Positions 41,501 to 49,501 of a stretch of DNA of 64,000 bases are shown one piece after another (position 1 is the stretch's first letter; the number at the start of each line of letters is the position of its first letter). Below the pieces are notes generated by a model. The model was not told the origin of the DNA. It did no database searches and saw only the letters and a list, made by a program, of their open reading frames with translations. The stretch is taken from positions 62,001 to 126,000 of the forward strand of contig NZ_VZCB01000079.1 of the NCBI RefSeq assembly GCF_009494395.1, in the 5' to 3' direction. Origin of the DNA: Segatella copri (GTDB taxonomy: Bacteria > Bacteroidota > Bacteroidia > Bacteroidales > Bacteroidaceae). The position numbers were made by a program, and so were the translations under genes.

Positions 41501-44133
41501 ACGATACTGTCGCCCAACTCCCAGGCACCTTTCTCCAGCAGTTTGTTGCCGGCGATGATGGAATAAACGATGTGCGCTCCGTTCTCCGAAGAGCCCACCT
41601 GCACGTATACCGGCTTTCCATCACGAGGGAAGGTCTTCGCCGTCTGATAATACCATTCGGTGGTTGTTTCCATCGGATGGGTATCCTTCATGCTGAAAAG
41701 GGTGAACTTCTGCTGCAGGGTATCTGTTCCGCAGATTGCCTCCAGCTGATGAACGCCCGATTTCCAAACATGGGCAGAAGAAGCGTTAAGTTCCTTGATG
41801 GCGATAGGAGCATTTGCCTCAGCCACCTTCCATTCGCCTTTATCAATGCGATATTTCAGCTGGCTCGAAATCGGCATTCCGCTGGCATTTCTATAAGCAA
41901 AAGTCACGGTCTTCAAACTGTCTACCTCTATCCGCTTCGGCATATCCACCGAGAAAGCAGTAGACCTGGTGCCCAAAGGCAGACTCATCTCGCCTTCATG
42001 ACTCTCGCCGCTGATATCCGTAACCACGGCAGAAACCGTGAAATTAAAGAAGCGGGCGATGCGCATGAAGTCGTTCTTCTCCGATTCTGCAACCTCCAAT
42101 GGGATTTCCACCTCAAAGGTTCCGTCCTCGCGGGTCACGGTGGATTCTGTCTTTACCAGCTTATCGGAAGAACTGGCACCCCTCCACCACATCTGGTTTC
42201 TGCGGGTCACCTTATATTCCACCTTGGCTCCCTGCACAGGCACACCAGCATAGGTCTTGGCTGTAGCCTTCACCACTATAGTATCGCCCCAGGTATATCG
42301 CTCGTTCACCTTCGGGAAAGTAATCTCGAAGGTAGGACGCTTGTATTCCTCTACTCTGACATATTCTGTTGCCGTACCATTCACGGAGATAGAAAACATT
42401 CCCGTCTTTCCCTCCTTCGGCAATTCGAAATCCACCGAAGCCGTACCGTATTCATCGGTCGTAGCCTTCTGCTCAGCCACCTGCTTCCATTCAGCGTCTC
42501 TCAGGATAAACTTCAGTTCCTTGCTCTTGCCCGGCACGCTGGCATCCAAGCCCTTCTTCACGATGAAGGAGACGGCAGTGGCATGCATCTTCTGTCCCGG
42601 TCGATAGATGCTGCGGTCGGTAAACAGCTGATATGCAGTCTTGTCATCCTTCCGTTCGAAATAGCGGTCACGGCTGAGATAGATGTATTTGGCTGGCGCA
42701 TACTTATCTGCAGAAGTGGAAATCAACACCTCTCCATCCACATTCTTGAAGTAAGCCTCACCATTGCTGTCAGTAGTCAAGCGGGCATGAACCAGTCGCT
42801 TATGCTTGCCCGTCTTCACATCATAATCCTTTTCATAGAGTTCAATCTTAGCCCCTGCGACAGGCTGGCCATCGGTAGCATTCACTACCACATAGCGATG
42901 TTTGTCATCAGGCAACTGCTGGATCATCACCGCCAGATTGCTCACATAGAAAAGCAGTCGCTGCGGAGCGATGCCGGTATTATCCGAAGTTACCTCCATC
43001 AGATAGGCGCCCAGCGGCAGATTGCCACCGATTTCGATGGAATCCTTCACCTCTTCATAATCCGGACGACCGTAGTAGTTCCTGCTGTAATCCTTCTGAT
43101 GCAGCTTCGTAGTCTTCTTCAGGAGCATCTTATAGGTAGCCTCATCCTGCGCATCATAATTATTATCTGCCGTGATATCAAGACGGGAAATGCTGAACTT
43201 CAGGTTCTGGAGATTGCGCACATTCAGATGCACCCACGCCTTCTCTCCTGGACGCAATACCTGCGGCATATCCTGCACCTGGAACATCGGTTCGGTGAGT
43301 CGCTTCTGCGCATTTCTCAGTTCGTTCATTCTCGACCAACCGCCCCAGCGGCTCAGCGCATAGTTGATATAGTTGAGCTTATCCTGCGGTTTGGCATCGG
43401 AAGAACGCTCCATGAAGCGGTAGTGCTCCACGGCAAGTTCGCCTGCCTCCGGAATATCCTGATAAACGTGGATGAGCGAGTCGATGGTATGGAGATACTT
43501 CGACTTCTTCACCTCTCTCACGTCGTCCTGACTGTATTTTTCAATGAGCTTATAGGCACAGAGACAAGCCGCGCCCCTATTTCCCACCTTATTATAATAG
43601 GTGTACAGCTGCAGATACGCCTCCTTGCTGTCTGCCTCGAAACCAATGAGATGCAGCAGATCGTTGTTGAAGGAACTTCCATCCACGCCCTTCAGCGTCA
43701 ATGGAACATACTCTGTAGATGTATGTCGAGCAAGAAGTTCAGGCTGTTCCAAGGCCTTCTTGAAGAACTCCTGGCTTTTCTTTTCGTTCATATCACAGTA
43801 CACCTTACCCAGCACGGCATATCTCACCGCCTTCAATGCCGGGTCTTTCACCTTCAGCACCTCTGCTTCCATCCGCTTCACGTTAGGCGTCAGCGAGTCA
43901 GCCGAAATCTCATTCCAGAGTGTCATCAGTCTTGTCTCAGCCGCCAGCAGCTGCCCGTAATCTTTGGCAGCCGAAGCCTTGGCGATGATTTTCTTCATCA
44001 CCGCGATTTCGCTCTTAGGCTGGTCCTTCTGAGCAATGATTTCAGCTTGCTTCCACAAGTTGTCGTATGTCTGAGCCGCTACCTGCAAGGTTGCAAAGAG
44101 GGCTATCAGAAGTGATAAAATGTTTCTTTTCAT
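38554..44133 (-). CDS. Large alpha-2-macroglobulin-like protein (secreted)
   Basis: I place the start at ATG 44133 (MKRNILSLLIALFATLQVAAQ), not at 44199, because a signal peptide follows. The 1,859-residue protein has an N-terminal helical repeat region (to about 300), then MG-type sandwich domains (LFYVSNLAVMIQQLPDDKHRYVVVNATDGQPVAGAKIELYE; LFTDRSIYRPGQKMHATAVSF; RVEEYKRPTFEITFPKV), and a macroglobulin core with TFYPALESDNNGNVAIRFTLPESVTTWKFMGLAHD. No CxEQ thioester is visible. Bacterial relatives are thought to protect against proteases or help the envelope. A -7 box lies upstream on this strand. Confidence 0.8.
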   Translation of the reverse strand: MKRNILSLLIALFATLQVAAQTYDNLWKQAEIIAQKDQPKSEIAVMKKIIAKASAAKDYGQLLAAETRLMTLWNEISADSLTPNVKRMEAEVLKVKDPALKAVRYAVLGKVYCDMNEKKSQEFFKKALEQPELLARHTSTEYVPLTLKGVDGSSFNNDLLHLIGFEADSKEAYLQLYTYYNKVGNRGAACLCAYKLIEKYSQDDVREVKKSKYLHTIDSLIHVYQDIPEAGELAVEHYRFMERSSDAKPQDKLNYINYALSRWGGWSRMNELRNAQKRLTEPMFQVQDMPQVLRPGEKAWVHLNVRNLQNLKFSISRLDITADNNYDAQDEATYKMLLKKTTKLHQKDYSRNYYGRPDYEEVKDSIEIGGNLPLGAYLMEVTSDNTGIAPQRLLFYVSNLAVMIQQLPDDKHRYVVVNATDGQPVAGAKIELYEKDYDVKTGKHKRLVHARLTTDSNGEAYFKNVDGEVLISTSADKYAPAKYIYLSRDRYFERKDDKTAYQLFTDRSIYRPGQKMHATAVSFIVKKGLDASVPGKSKELKFILRDAEWKQVAEQKATTDEYGTASVDFELPKEGKTGMFSISVNGTATEYVRVEEYKRPTFEITFPKVNERYTWGDTIVVKATAKTYAGVPVQGAKVEYKVTRRNQMWWRGASSSDKLVKTESTVTREDGTFEVEIPLEVAESEKNDFMRIARFFNFTVSAVVTDISGESHEGEMSLPLGTRSTAFSVDMPKRIEVDSLKTVTFAYRNASGMPISSQLKYRIDKGEWKVAEANAPIAIKELNASSAHVWKSGVHQLEAICGTDTLQQKFTLFSMKDTHPMETTTEWYYQTAKTFPRDGKPVYVQVGSSENGAHIVYSIIAGNKLLEKGAWELGDSIVTLPFTYKEEYASGVVINYSFVKNGECYARTINIARPLPEKKLNIAWKTFRDRLTPGQKEKWTLQITTPDGKPAKAQLMSVLYDKSLDQLAEHSWRMSLGFSQWLPSCYWRSNLKYYTMDLLGIYPTKFYDEKQLDVDKFDGKFFSYYAYMQAVELSKLERSSGGTVEAVRIQKDELVRDEAKVMRIRGSKMTRFGAASSKPLLSEMDLVLKEKMVMHEEFGGGGSNKVLSSADEAALNHVQVRENMNETAFFYPALESDNNGNVAIRFTLPESVTTWKFMGLAHDKEMRNGLLVDEAVAQKTVMVQPNMPRFLREGDKAIIVVKLFNTSDKKVSGNTRMQILDPETNKVVWQKTQNYSIDAEGSATISFDVQGLKEGVYINKVVAAGNGYSDGEQHYLPVLSNRELVVNTLPITLHQKGEQNFDLSKLFLNKEGKQAKGAEEAKVTIEYTNNPSWLMVKALPAISNPTEEDALSLMAAIYANTVSRHVQKTLNVNAKDIDDASGLTSASDTLEKKVNKYVALLKKLQNKDGSFSWWKGMSGSRYMTTAVAEMMVRLNAIVGRQSSTASMLSGAIDYLRQQTAREVKAMKEDEAKAAQKAARNGKKGEAYQATPSEVALHYLYIVAMDGTCVKLKAPALNDMDYLLGKLKKMTRSLTIYGKAKAAVILALNYDYKTAADYLKSMEEYSVYREDMGRYYDTRKAYYSWRNYKIPTEVAAIEALQALDAQSIAAISSASFAISKQQTIEEMQHWLLMSKRTQVWDTPVNTVDAVYAFMKGNEGNWNRKAENAVLKLDGKLLPMPQDSTTLGYVKTERPGKASKLSIDKKSDYTSWGAVYAEFKQPISEIGSMESGIKVRRVIVPAESESKGKAQAKVGEKVKVTLIITADRDYDFVQITDKRAACLEPVNQLSGYQWGIGCYVSPRDHATNFYFDRLSKGKHIVEMEYYVDRKGDYQSGTCTVQCTYSPEFGGRTEAYELKVNN

Positions 44134-44187
44134 AAGCCAACTGTATAAAATGTTTATAGAATGATGATAATCATCAAACTTTTCATT

Positions 44188-44196
44188 GCAAAAATA
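44188..44196 (-). promoter_or_regulatory. -7 box for the macroglobulin-like gene
   Basis: The minus strand reads TATTTTTGC (fits TAnnTTTGC), 55 bases before the ATG at 44133. It is one half of a divergent promoter region. Confidence 0.6.
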
Positions 44197-44239
44197 CAAA
44201 AAAAAACTGTTTTCTAACCCCGAAACTGAAACTTTTTAC

Positions 44240-44247
44240 TATCTTTG
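44240..44247 (+). promoter_or_regulatory. -7 box for the GH94 gene
   Basis: TATCTTTG lies 44 bases before the ATG at 44292. The leader between is A/T-rich. It is the other half of the divergent region. Confidence 0.65.
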
Positions 44248-44291
44248 CACCAAAATAGTATATTTTACCAAGAAATAACATTAAAAAAACA

Positions 44292-46787
44292 ATGGCAGAA
44301 AAAAAGTATGGTCATTTTGATGACGCCAATCGCGAGTACGTGATTACTGACCCAAAGACCCCATGGCCTTGGATCAATTATTTGGGTAACGAGGATTTCT
44401 TCTCGCTCATCTCAAACACAGCAGGTGGTTATTCTTTCTACAAGGATGCCAAGTTCCGTCGTATCACCCGTTATCGCTACAATGGTGTGCCGATGGATAA
44501 CGGCGGTCGCTATTTCTACATCAAGGATGGCGATACCGTATGGAACCCAGGGTGGAAACCTTGCAAGACACCGCTCGACAGCTACGAGTGCCGCCACGGC
44601 ATGAACTATACCCGCATCACGGGCAGCAAGAACGGCGTGGAGGCAAGTGTGCTCTTCTTCGTTCCGCTCCATACATGGGCTGAGGTGCAGAAGATGACGC
44701 TGAAGAACCAGACTGAGGAGGTGAAGACCCTCAAGGTGTTCTCCTTTGCAGAGTGGTGCCTCTGGAATGCAGCTACCGATATGGAGAACTTCCAGCGAAA
44801 CTTCTCTACAGGCGAAGTGGAGGTAGAGGGTTCTACCATCTATCACAAGACCGAATACCGCGAGCGCCGCAACCACTATGCTTTCTACACCGTGAATACA
44901 GAGATTCAGGGATATGATACCGACCGCGAGAGCTTCATCGGACTCTATAACGAGTTTGCCGAGCCTGAGGCAGTCATCGAAGGCAAGCCACGCAACAGCT
45001 TTGCCCACGGCTGGAGCCCTATCGCATCTCATTATATCGAGGTTACCCTGCAGCCAGGCGAGAGCCGCGACCTCATCTTCCTCCTGGGATATGTGGAGAA
45101 CGAGCAGGACAAGAAGTTCAGCGCCAAGAAGGTAATCAACAAGGAGAAGGCTCATGAGCTTATCGCCAAGTTTGATACCACAGAAAAGGTGGATGCTGCC
45201 TTCGCAGAACTCAACCAGTACTGGGATAACCTGCTGAACATCTTCACCGTGAAGAGCGGCAACGACAAGTTAGACCGCATGGTGAACATTTGGAACCAGT
45301 ATCAGTGCATGATTACCTTCTGCATGTCGCGTTCGGCAAGTTTCTTCGAGAGTGGCATCGGACGAGGCATGGGCTTCCGCGATTCCAACCAGGACCTCGT
45401 AGGCTTCGTTCATCAGATTCCTACCCGTGCCCGCCAGCGCATCATCGACATCGCCAGCACCCAGTTCCCTGACGGTGGCTGCTATCACCAGTACCAGCCA
45501 CTCACCAAGCGCGGCAACAACGATATCGGTGGCGGTTTCAACGATGACCCTTGCTGGCTCATCTTCGGTACCGTGGCATACATCAAGGAAACGGGCGACT
45601 TCTCTATCCTCGCTGAGCAGGTGCCTTTCGACAACCAGCCGGGCACAGAAGTAAGCCTCTTCGAGCACCTCAAGATTTCAATGAACCATGTCATCAACAA
45701 CCTGGGTCCGCACAAATTGCCGCTCATCGGCAGAGCCGACTGGAACGACTGTCTGAACCTGAACTGCTTCTCCTGGGATCCTAACGAGAGTTTCCAGACC
45801 ACCGAGAACAAGGGCGAAGGCAGCAAGGCTGAAAGCCTGATGATTGCCGGCCTGTTCGTAGTAACCGGCAAGGACTATGTAGCCCTCTGCAAGCAGCTTG
45901 CCAAGGTAGCCGTGAACAGCCATGAAGGCGCTATCGCCGGACTAGCCGAGGAAGATTACCTGGCAGAAGCCGAGCGTATGCAGCAGGCGGTAGACGCAAT
46001 GAGCGAAGCCGTGAAGCAGCATGGATGGGACGGCGAATGGTTCCTCCGTGCCTACGATTTCTTCGGCAACAAGATAGGTAGTGATGAGAACGAGGAAGGC
46101 AAGATCTTCATCGAGAGCCAGGGCTGGTGCACCATGGCTGGCATCGGACTGGAAGACGGTCTCTGCGACAAGGCATTGGACAGCGCCAAGGAGCGTCTGG
46201 AGTGCGAGCACGGACTGGTATTGAACAACCCTGCCTATACCACCTATCATGTAGAGATGGGCGAGATATCATCCTATCCTGAAGGTTACAAGGAGAATGC
46301 CGGCATCTTCTGCCACAACAATCCTTGGGTTATCATCGGTGAAACCGTAGCCGGTCGTGGCAACGATGCCTGGAACCATTATACCAAGATTCTGCCAAGC
46401 TATGTAGAAGAGAAGTATCAGACTCTGCACAAGGTAGAACCTTACGTAAACTGCCAGATGGTAGCCGGTAAGGATGCAGCCAAACCGGGCGAAGGAAAGA
46501 ACTCCTGGCTCACCGGTACAGCAGCATGGATGTGGTATACGGTCAGCGAGTTCATCCTCGGCATCAAGCCAGATTACGAGGGTCTGAACATCGACCCATG
46601 TCTCCCAAGCACCGCCCATGAGTACGAGGTAACCCGTAAGTTCCGTGGTGGCGAATACCACATCGTGGTAAAGAACCCAGAAGGCAAGGAGAAGGGCATC
46701 AAGCAGATAACCGTTGATGGTCAACCTATCCCAGGCACCATCATTCCATGCCAGGAAGGCAAACACGAGGTAATCGTAGAAATGTAA
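44292..46787 (+). CDS. Cellobiose phosphorylase (GH94)
   Basis: This 831-residue cytosolic enzyme (no signal peptide) splits cellobiose with phosphate into glucose 1-phosphate and glucose. N-terminal GH94 domain: [29 protein letters not shown]. Catalytic region: [23 protein letters not shown] (354-375), [32 protein letters not shown] and [10 protein letters not shown], with D483 as the general acid. Length is close to known cellobiose phosphorylases. It suggests the cell takes up beta-1,4-glucan pieces. Other GH94 disaccharide substrates cannot be excluded. Confidence 0.9.
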   Translation: MAEKKYGHFDDANREYVITDPKTPWPWINYLGNEDFFSLISNTAGGYSFYKDAKFRRITRYRYNGVPMDNGGRYFYIKDGDTVWNPGWKPCKTPLDSYECRHGMNYTRITGSKNGVEASVLFFVPLHTWAEVQKMTLKNQTEEVKTLKVFSFAEWCLWNAATDMENFQRNFSTGEVEVEGSTIYHKTEYRERRNHYAFYTVNTEIQGYDTDRESFIGLYNEFAEPEAVIEGKPRNSFAHGWSPIASHYIEVTLQPGESRDLIFLLGYVENEQDKKFSAKKVINKEKAHELIAKFDTTEKVDAAFAELNQYWDNLLNIFTVKSGNDKLDRMVNIWNQYQCMITFCMSRSASFFESGIGRGMGFRDSNQDLVGFVHQIPTRARQRIIDIASTQFPDGGCYHQYQPLTKRGNNDIGGGFNDDPCWLIFGTVAYIKETGDFSILAEQVPFDNQPGTEVSLFEHLKISMNHVINNLGPHKLPLIGRADWNDCLNLNCFSWDPNESFQTTENKGEGSKAESLMIAGLFVVTGKDYVALCKQLAKVAVNSHEGAIAGLAEEDYLAEAERMQQAVDAMSEAVKQHGWDGEWFLRAYDFFGNKIGSDENEEGKIFIESQGWCTMAGIGLEDGLCDKALDSAKERLECEHGLVLNNPAYTTYHVEMGEISSYPEGYKENAGIFCHNNPWVIIGETVAGRGNDAWNHYTKILPSYVEEKYQTLHKVEPYVNCQMVAGKDAAKPGEGKNSWLTGTAAWMWYTVSEFILGIKPDYEGLNIDPCLPSTAHEYEVTRKFRGGEYHIVVKNPEGKEKGIKQITVDGQPIPGTIIPCQEGKHEVIVEM

Positions 46788-46790
46788 ATA

Positions 46791-46834
46791 AAAAAAGAGG
46801 ATGCGTCATGAGTCCATGGCACATCCTCTTTTTT
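46791..46834. terminator. Terminator after GH94
   Basis: AAAAAAGAGGATG (46791-46803) pairs with CATCCTCTTTTTT (46822-46834) over an 18-base loop. The A and T runs make it usable on both strands. Confidence 0.85.
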
Positions 46835-47268
46835 GTTTCTTTAATCGTCCCACAGATATCACAGATAACGCAGATTTAGGATTTTAGAATTTGTAAAGAA
46901 TTACGAGTAAAGGATACCCTCTGAAAAACTGAAGGTTGTGAAGGAAGGGTCACAAAAAAAAGCTGAAATCTGAAATTAAAAACTCATTTTTATATGCAGC
47001 GTAGAGTAAAAAAGATGCAATTATATGATTATTAGGTAATTGCAATATATTTATACCAAGTGTTAAAATGCAGTTTTTGACATGAAATTATTATTTTGAA
47101 AAAGTGCCTTCAGTCCTTCAGCCAATAATTTTGTCCATTCTCCTTACTTTTTAACCCTATTTTAACACTCCAAAAAACTTTGCCTTCAGTTCCTTCAGTT
47201 TTCGTGTCTTATTTTTTTATTTTCCCTCTTTTTCCAAAGAATCAAGATTTTTCAATACGCTATTATTT

Positions 47269-47346
47269 TATCTCTCAGAGATATAGTTTTATCTCACAGA
47301 GATAATATTTTATCGCTCAGAGATATTTTATTATTTCTCAGAGATA
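47269..47346. repeat. Four palindromes with exact 21-bp period
   Basis: In the gene-free stretch 46835-47462, four copies of a 15-bp palindrome begin at 47269, 47290, 47311 and 47332. The first is TATCTCTCAGAGATA (a perfect inverted repeat around TCA); the others differ by one base each (TATCTCACAGAGATA, TATCGCTCAGAGATA, TATTTCTCAGAGATA). Steps are exactly 21 bp, two helix turns. They lie about 65-145 bp upstream of the Rpn -33 box. They could be operator sites or a mobile-element-like repeat. The rest of the stretch is A/T-rich with nothing recognised. Confidence 0.7.
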
Positions 47347-47411
47347 TTTTCCCAATCTAACAGCTTCTTTAGAACACCCCCAAGGAAAAACAAAGAAATT
47401 CCAGAAAAAGC

Positions 47412-47442
47412 TTGCGGGTTTGAAAATAAAGTCGTAACTTTG
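47412..47442 (+). promoter_or_regulatory. Promoter of the Rpn-type gene
   Basis: TTG (47412-47414), 20 bases, then TAACTTTG (47435-47442), matching the Bacteroidetes -33/-7 layout. The ATG is at 47463. Confidence 0.7.
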
Positions 47443-47462
47443 CGCTGTAGATTTTAAAACAG

Positions 47463-48359
47463 ATGGTTATGAAGTACTTAGATCCTAAGGCAGACCTCAC
47501 GTTCAAGAAGATATTCGGCAATCATCCTAAAAGACTGATCAGCCTTCTGAACGCACTCCTGCCACTCAGCGAAGAGGAGCAGATACAAGAAATCAAGTAT
47601 CTGCCAACAGAACTTGTGCCCCAGCTCGAAGGGGGAAAGAACACCATTGTTGATGTACTCTGCACCGACGTCAGAGGCAGGAAGTTCTGCGTGGAGATGC
47701 AGATGGAATGGTCTGATGCTTTCCAGCAACGAGTATTGTTCAATGCCTCCAAGCTCTATGTGAGTCAGGCTAAAAAGGGAGGAAAATACAGCGAACTCCA
47801 ACCTGTGTATTCTCTCAACCTGATAAATGATATCTTTGCGCATGATACTCCGGATTTCATCCACAACTACCGCATCGTGCACGATAAGGACAGCAATAAG
47901 GTCATCGAGGGTTTGCATTTCACCTTCATAGAACTCCCTAAGTTCACACCACATTCCATCGCCGACAAGCGCATGATGGTGCTGTGGCTCCGTTTCCTGA
48001 CGGAAATCAATTCCAACACGAAGGAGATTCCTTCCGACCTGCTTAATGACCCGGAGATAGGAAAAGCCGTAGAGGAACTGGAGATTTCCGGATTCACAGA
48101 TGCCGAACTCTGGGCCTACGACAAATTCTGGGATTCCGTAAGCGTTGAAAGAACCCTCATTGATGACAGCTACCAGAAAGGTAAGGAAGAGGGAATGGAG
48201 AAAGGCATAGAAAAAGGCAGAGCTGAAGGTAAAGAAGAAGGCATGAACCAGCGAAGCCTTGAGATTGCCAGAAAGATGCTGGCACAGGGTATGGATGAAG
48301 CAATGGTCATGGATTTGACGGGGCTGACGGCAGAGGAAATCAAGCAGATGAAACTCTAG
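47463..48359 (+). CDS. Rpn family / PD-(D/E)XK nuclease family transposase-like protein
   Basis: This 298-residue protein starts MVMKYLDPKADLTFKKIFG (a start at 47469 is possible). The N-terminal domain has the nuclease core: D64 (IVDVLCTDV) and E78-x-Q80 (KFCVEMQMEW). LPKFTPHSIADKRMMVLWLRFL follows. The C-terminus has Lys/Glu/Gly repeats (KGKEEGMEKGIEKGRAEGKEEG), then a helical end with LTGLTAEEIKQ. Family members cleave DNA and promote recombination; many exist in Bacteroidales. It lies alone behind its own promoter and is followed by a terminator. Confidence 0.85.
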   Translation: MVMKYLDPKADLTFKKIFGNHPKRLISLLNALLPLSEEEQIQEIKYLPTELVPQLEGGKNTIVDVLCTDVRGRKFCVEMQMEWSDAFQQRVLFNASKLYVSQAKKGGKYSELQPVYSLNLINDIFAHDTPDFIHNYRIVHDKDSNKVIEGLHFTFIELPKFTPHSIADKRMMVLWLRFLTEINSNTKEIPSDLLNDPEIGKAVEELEISGFTDAELWAYDKFWDSVSVERTLIDDSYQKGKEEGMEKGIEKGRAEGKEEGMNQRSLEIARKMLAQGMDEAMVMDLTGLTAEEIKQMKL

Positions 48360-48420
48360 TCATGCAGCGCCCCATCAGACCGCATGGCGCCATCCTTCGG
48401 TATCCCTGATACAATAAGAA

Positions 48421-48464
48421 GGGTCTATACGCCACCCGATTATCGTGGCATATAGACCCTTTTT
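48421..48464 (+). terminator. Terminator after the Rpn-type gene
   Basis: GGGTCTATACGCCAC (48421-48435) pairs with GTGGCATATAGACCC (48445-48459) with one mismatch and a nine-base loop, followed by a T run (48459-48464). Confidence 0.85.
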
Positions 48465-48632
48465 TCTATTGTATCTGTGAAAATCTGTGGAATCTGTGGG
48501 ACAAGAAATAACTCCCGCAGCTTCACCTTTCCCTCCTGCCGCCGATTTTCAATTCGCAAACGTCGCAGATTTTTACCGAGTAAAACCTAGGAATCCAAAA
48601 ACATTCTCATAATTTTTTTTGTATTTTGGGGA

Positions 48633-48858
48633 TAAAAAAAATCCACAGCGAGCTTCAACAGCGGGCTGTGGACTTCTAGAATACAATTCTATAAACCTAA
48701 AAAACTAAACCTATAAACCTAAAAACCTAACTAACCTAAACTTAAAAACTTTTACCTTAAACTTAACCTAAAACAACTAAACCTAAACTTATAATCGTAA
48801 ACCATATCATCCTGAAACGAATCGATTCACCGTAAGTAAACCAAACCTTTCTGAATTC
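48633..48858 (-). ncRNA. Small RNA candidate with low-complexity AGGTTTA text
   Basis: On the minus strand a TATCTTTG -7 box (48871-48864) is followed by about 220 bases with no gene. Most of it repeats short TTTAGGTTT-like text (seen on the plus strand as repeated AAACCTAAA between about 48690 and 48800). It ends with a hairpin TCCACAGC/GCTGTGGA (48642-48649 with 48665-48672) and a T run on the minus strand (48634-48640). Promoter and terminator both fit, so it is probably an independent RNA. The rest of 48465-49007 shows nothing else. Confidence 0.6.
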
Positions 48859-48863
48859 TGGTG

Positions 48864-48871
48864 CAAAGATA
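48864..48871 (-). promoter_or_regulatory. -7 box of the low-complexity RNA
   Basis: The minus strand reads TATCTTTG, followed by CACCAG. No clear -33 box at the right distance. Confidence 0.6.
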
Positions 48872-49007
48872 AGGTATTTCTGTATATAATAGGTGAAAAA
48901 ATCGTTCAAAAAACAGCAATTTTTGGCATTTTTACGCATCAAGAACGATTTATTGTATCAAATGAACGATAATTATACGCTCAAAAGACTATCAGACGAA
49001 AAAGAAA

Positions 49008-49038
49008 TTGGTTTTTCAGAGGATTTTTTGTAATTTTG
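49008..49038 (+). promoter_or_regulatory. Promoter of the small lipoprotein gene
   Basis: TTG (49008-49010), 20 bases, TAATTTTG (49031-49038). The ATG follows at 49059. Confidence 0.65.
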
Positions 49039-49058
49039 CAGGCAAAAAACAGATAATC

Positions 49059-49481
49059 ATGAAGAAGATTTTATACTTCGTGGCTGCCATTGCCGCCACA
49101 ACCCTTATTACGACAACCGGTACCAGCTGTAAGTTCGCACCCGAACAGCAGGATGGTGACACCGTGGCTGCCAGCGAGTTCTATCCGGAAGATACATCGT
49201 CTGCCCACGCCAAAAAGATGGCGAAAAAGACAGCTGAGCAGGCTGCCATCGTGGACAGTACCGACATATTTTATATAGGCAGCGGTTCTACCAAGGATAT
49301 CATCCAGCTGGTATCCTACCCTTCACGCCGCGACACCTTTATATATAGCAAGACCCTACATATCAAGGTGAAGGGTAATGCCGACATCAACCACGTGGTA
49401 AGAGTAGACTACTATCTGCTGAACGGCAAGGATTCGCTGGTGAAATATGTAGAGGAGGTAAAACTCGATGCGAAGAAATAA
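49059..49481 (+). CDS. Small lipoprotein, unknown
   Basis: ATG 49059 gives 140 residues; the frame from 49008 covers the promoter and is not used. A lipoprotein signal (MKKILYFVAAIAATTLITTTGTSC, Cys24) is followed by an acidic linker, a Lys/Ala helix (AHAKKMAKKTAEQAA), and a strand-rich part (IIQLVSYPSRRDTFIYSKTLHIKVKG, VRVDYYLLNGKDSLVKYVEEVKL). It probably sits in the outer membrane. No family recognised. It converges on the GH115 gene. Confidence 0.7.
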   Translation: MKKILYFVAAIAATTLITTTGTSCKFAPEQQDGDTVAASEFYPEDTSSAHAKKMAKKTAEQAAIVDSTDIFYIGSGSTKDIIQLVSYPSRRDTFIYSKTLHIKVKGNADINHVVRVDYYLLNGKDSLVKYVEEVKLDAKK

Positions 49482-49501
49482 TTCCCGTAAAACACGCCCT
49501 C

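Noticed and set aside
39643-44115. 1,490-codon open frame on the plus strand
   Set aside because: It lies fully antisense to the macroglobulin-like gene, has the low-complexity Leu/His/Arg-rich text of a codon-bias shadow, no ribosome site and no recognisable domain.
47269-47346. CRISPR array
   Set aside because: Repeats are 15-bp palindromes with 6-bp gaps, too short for spacers, and no cas gene is near.
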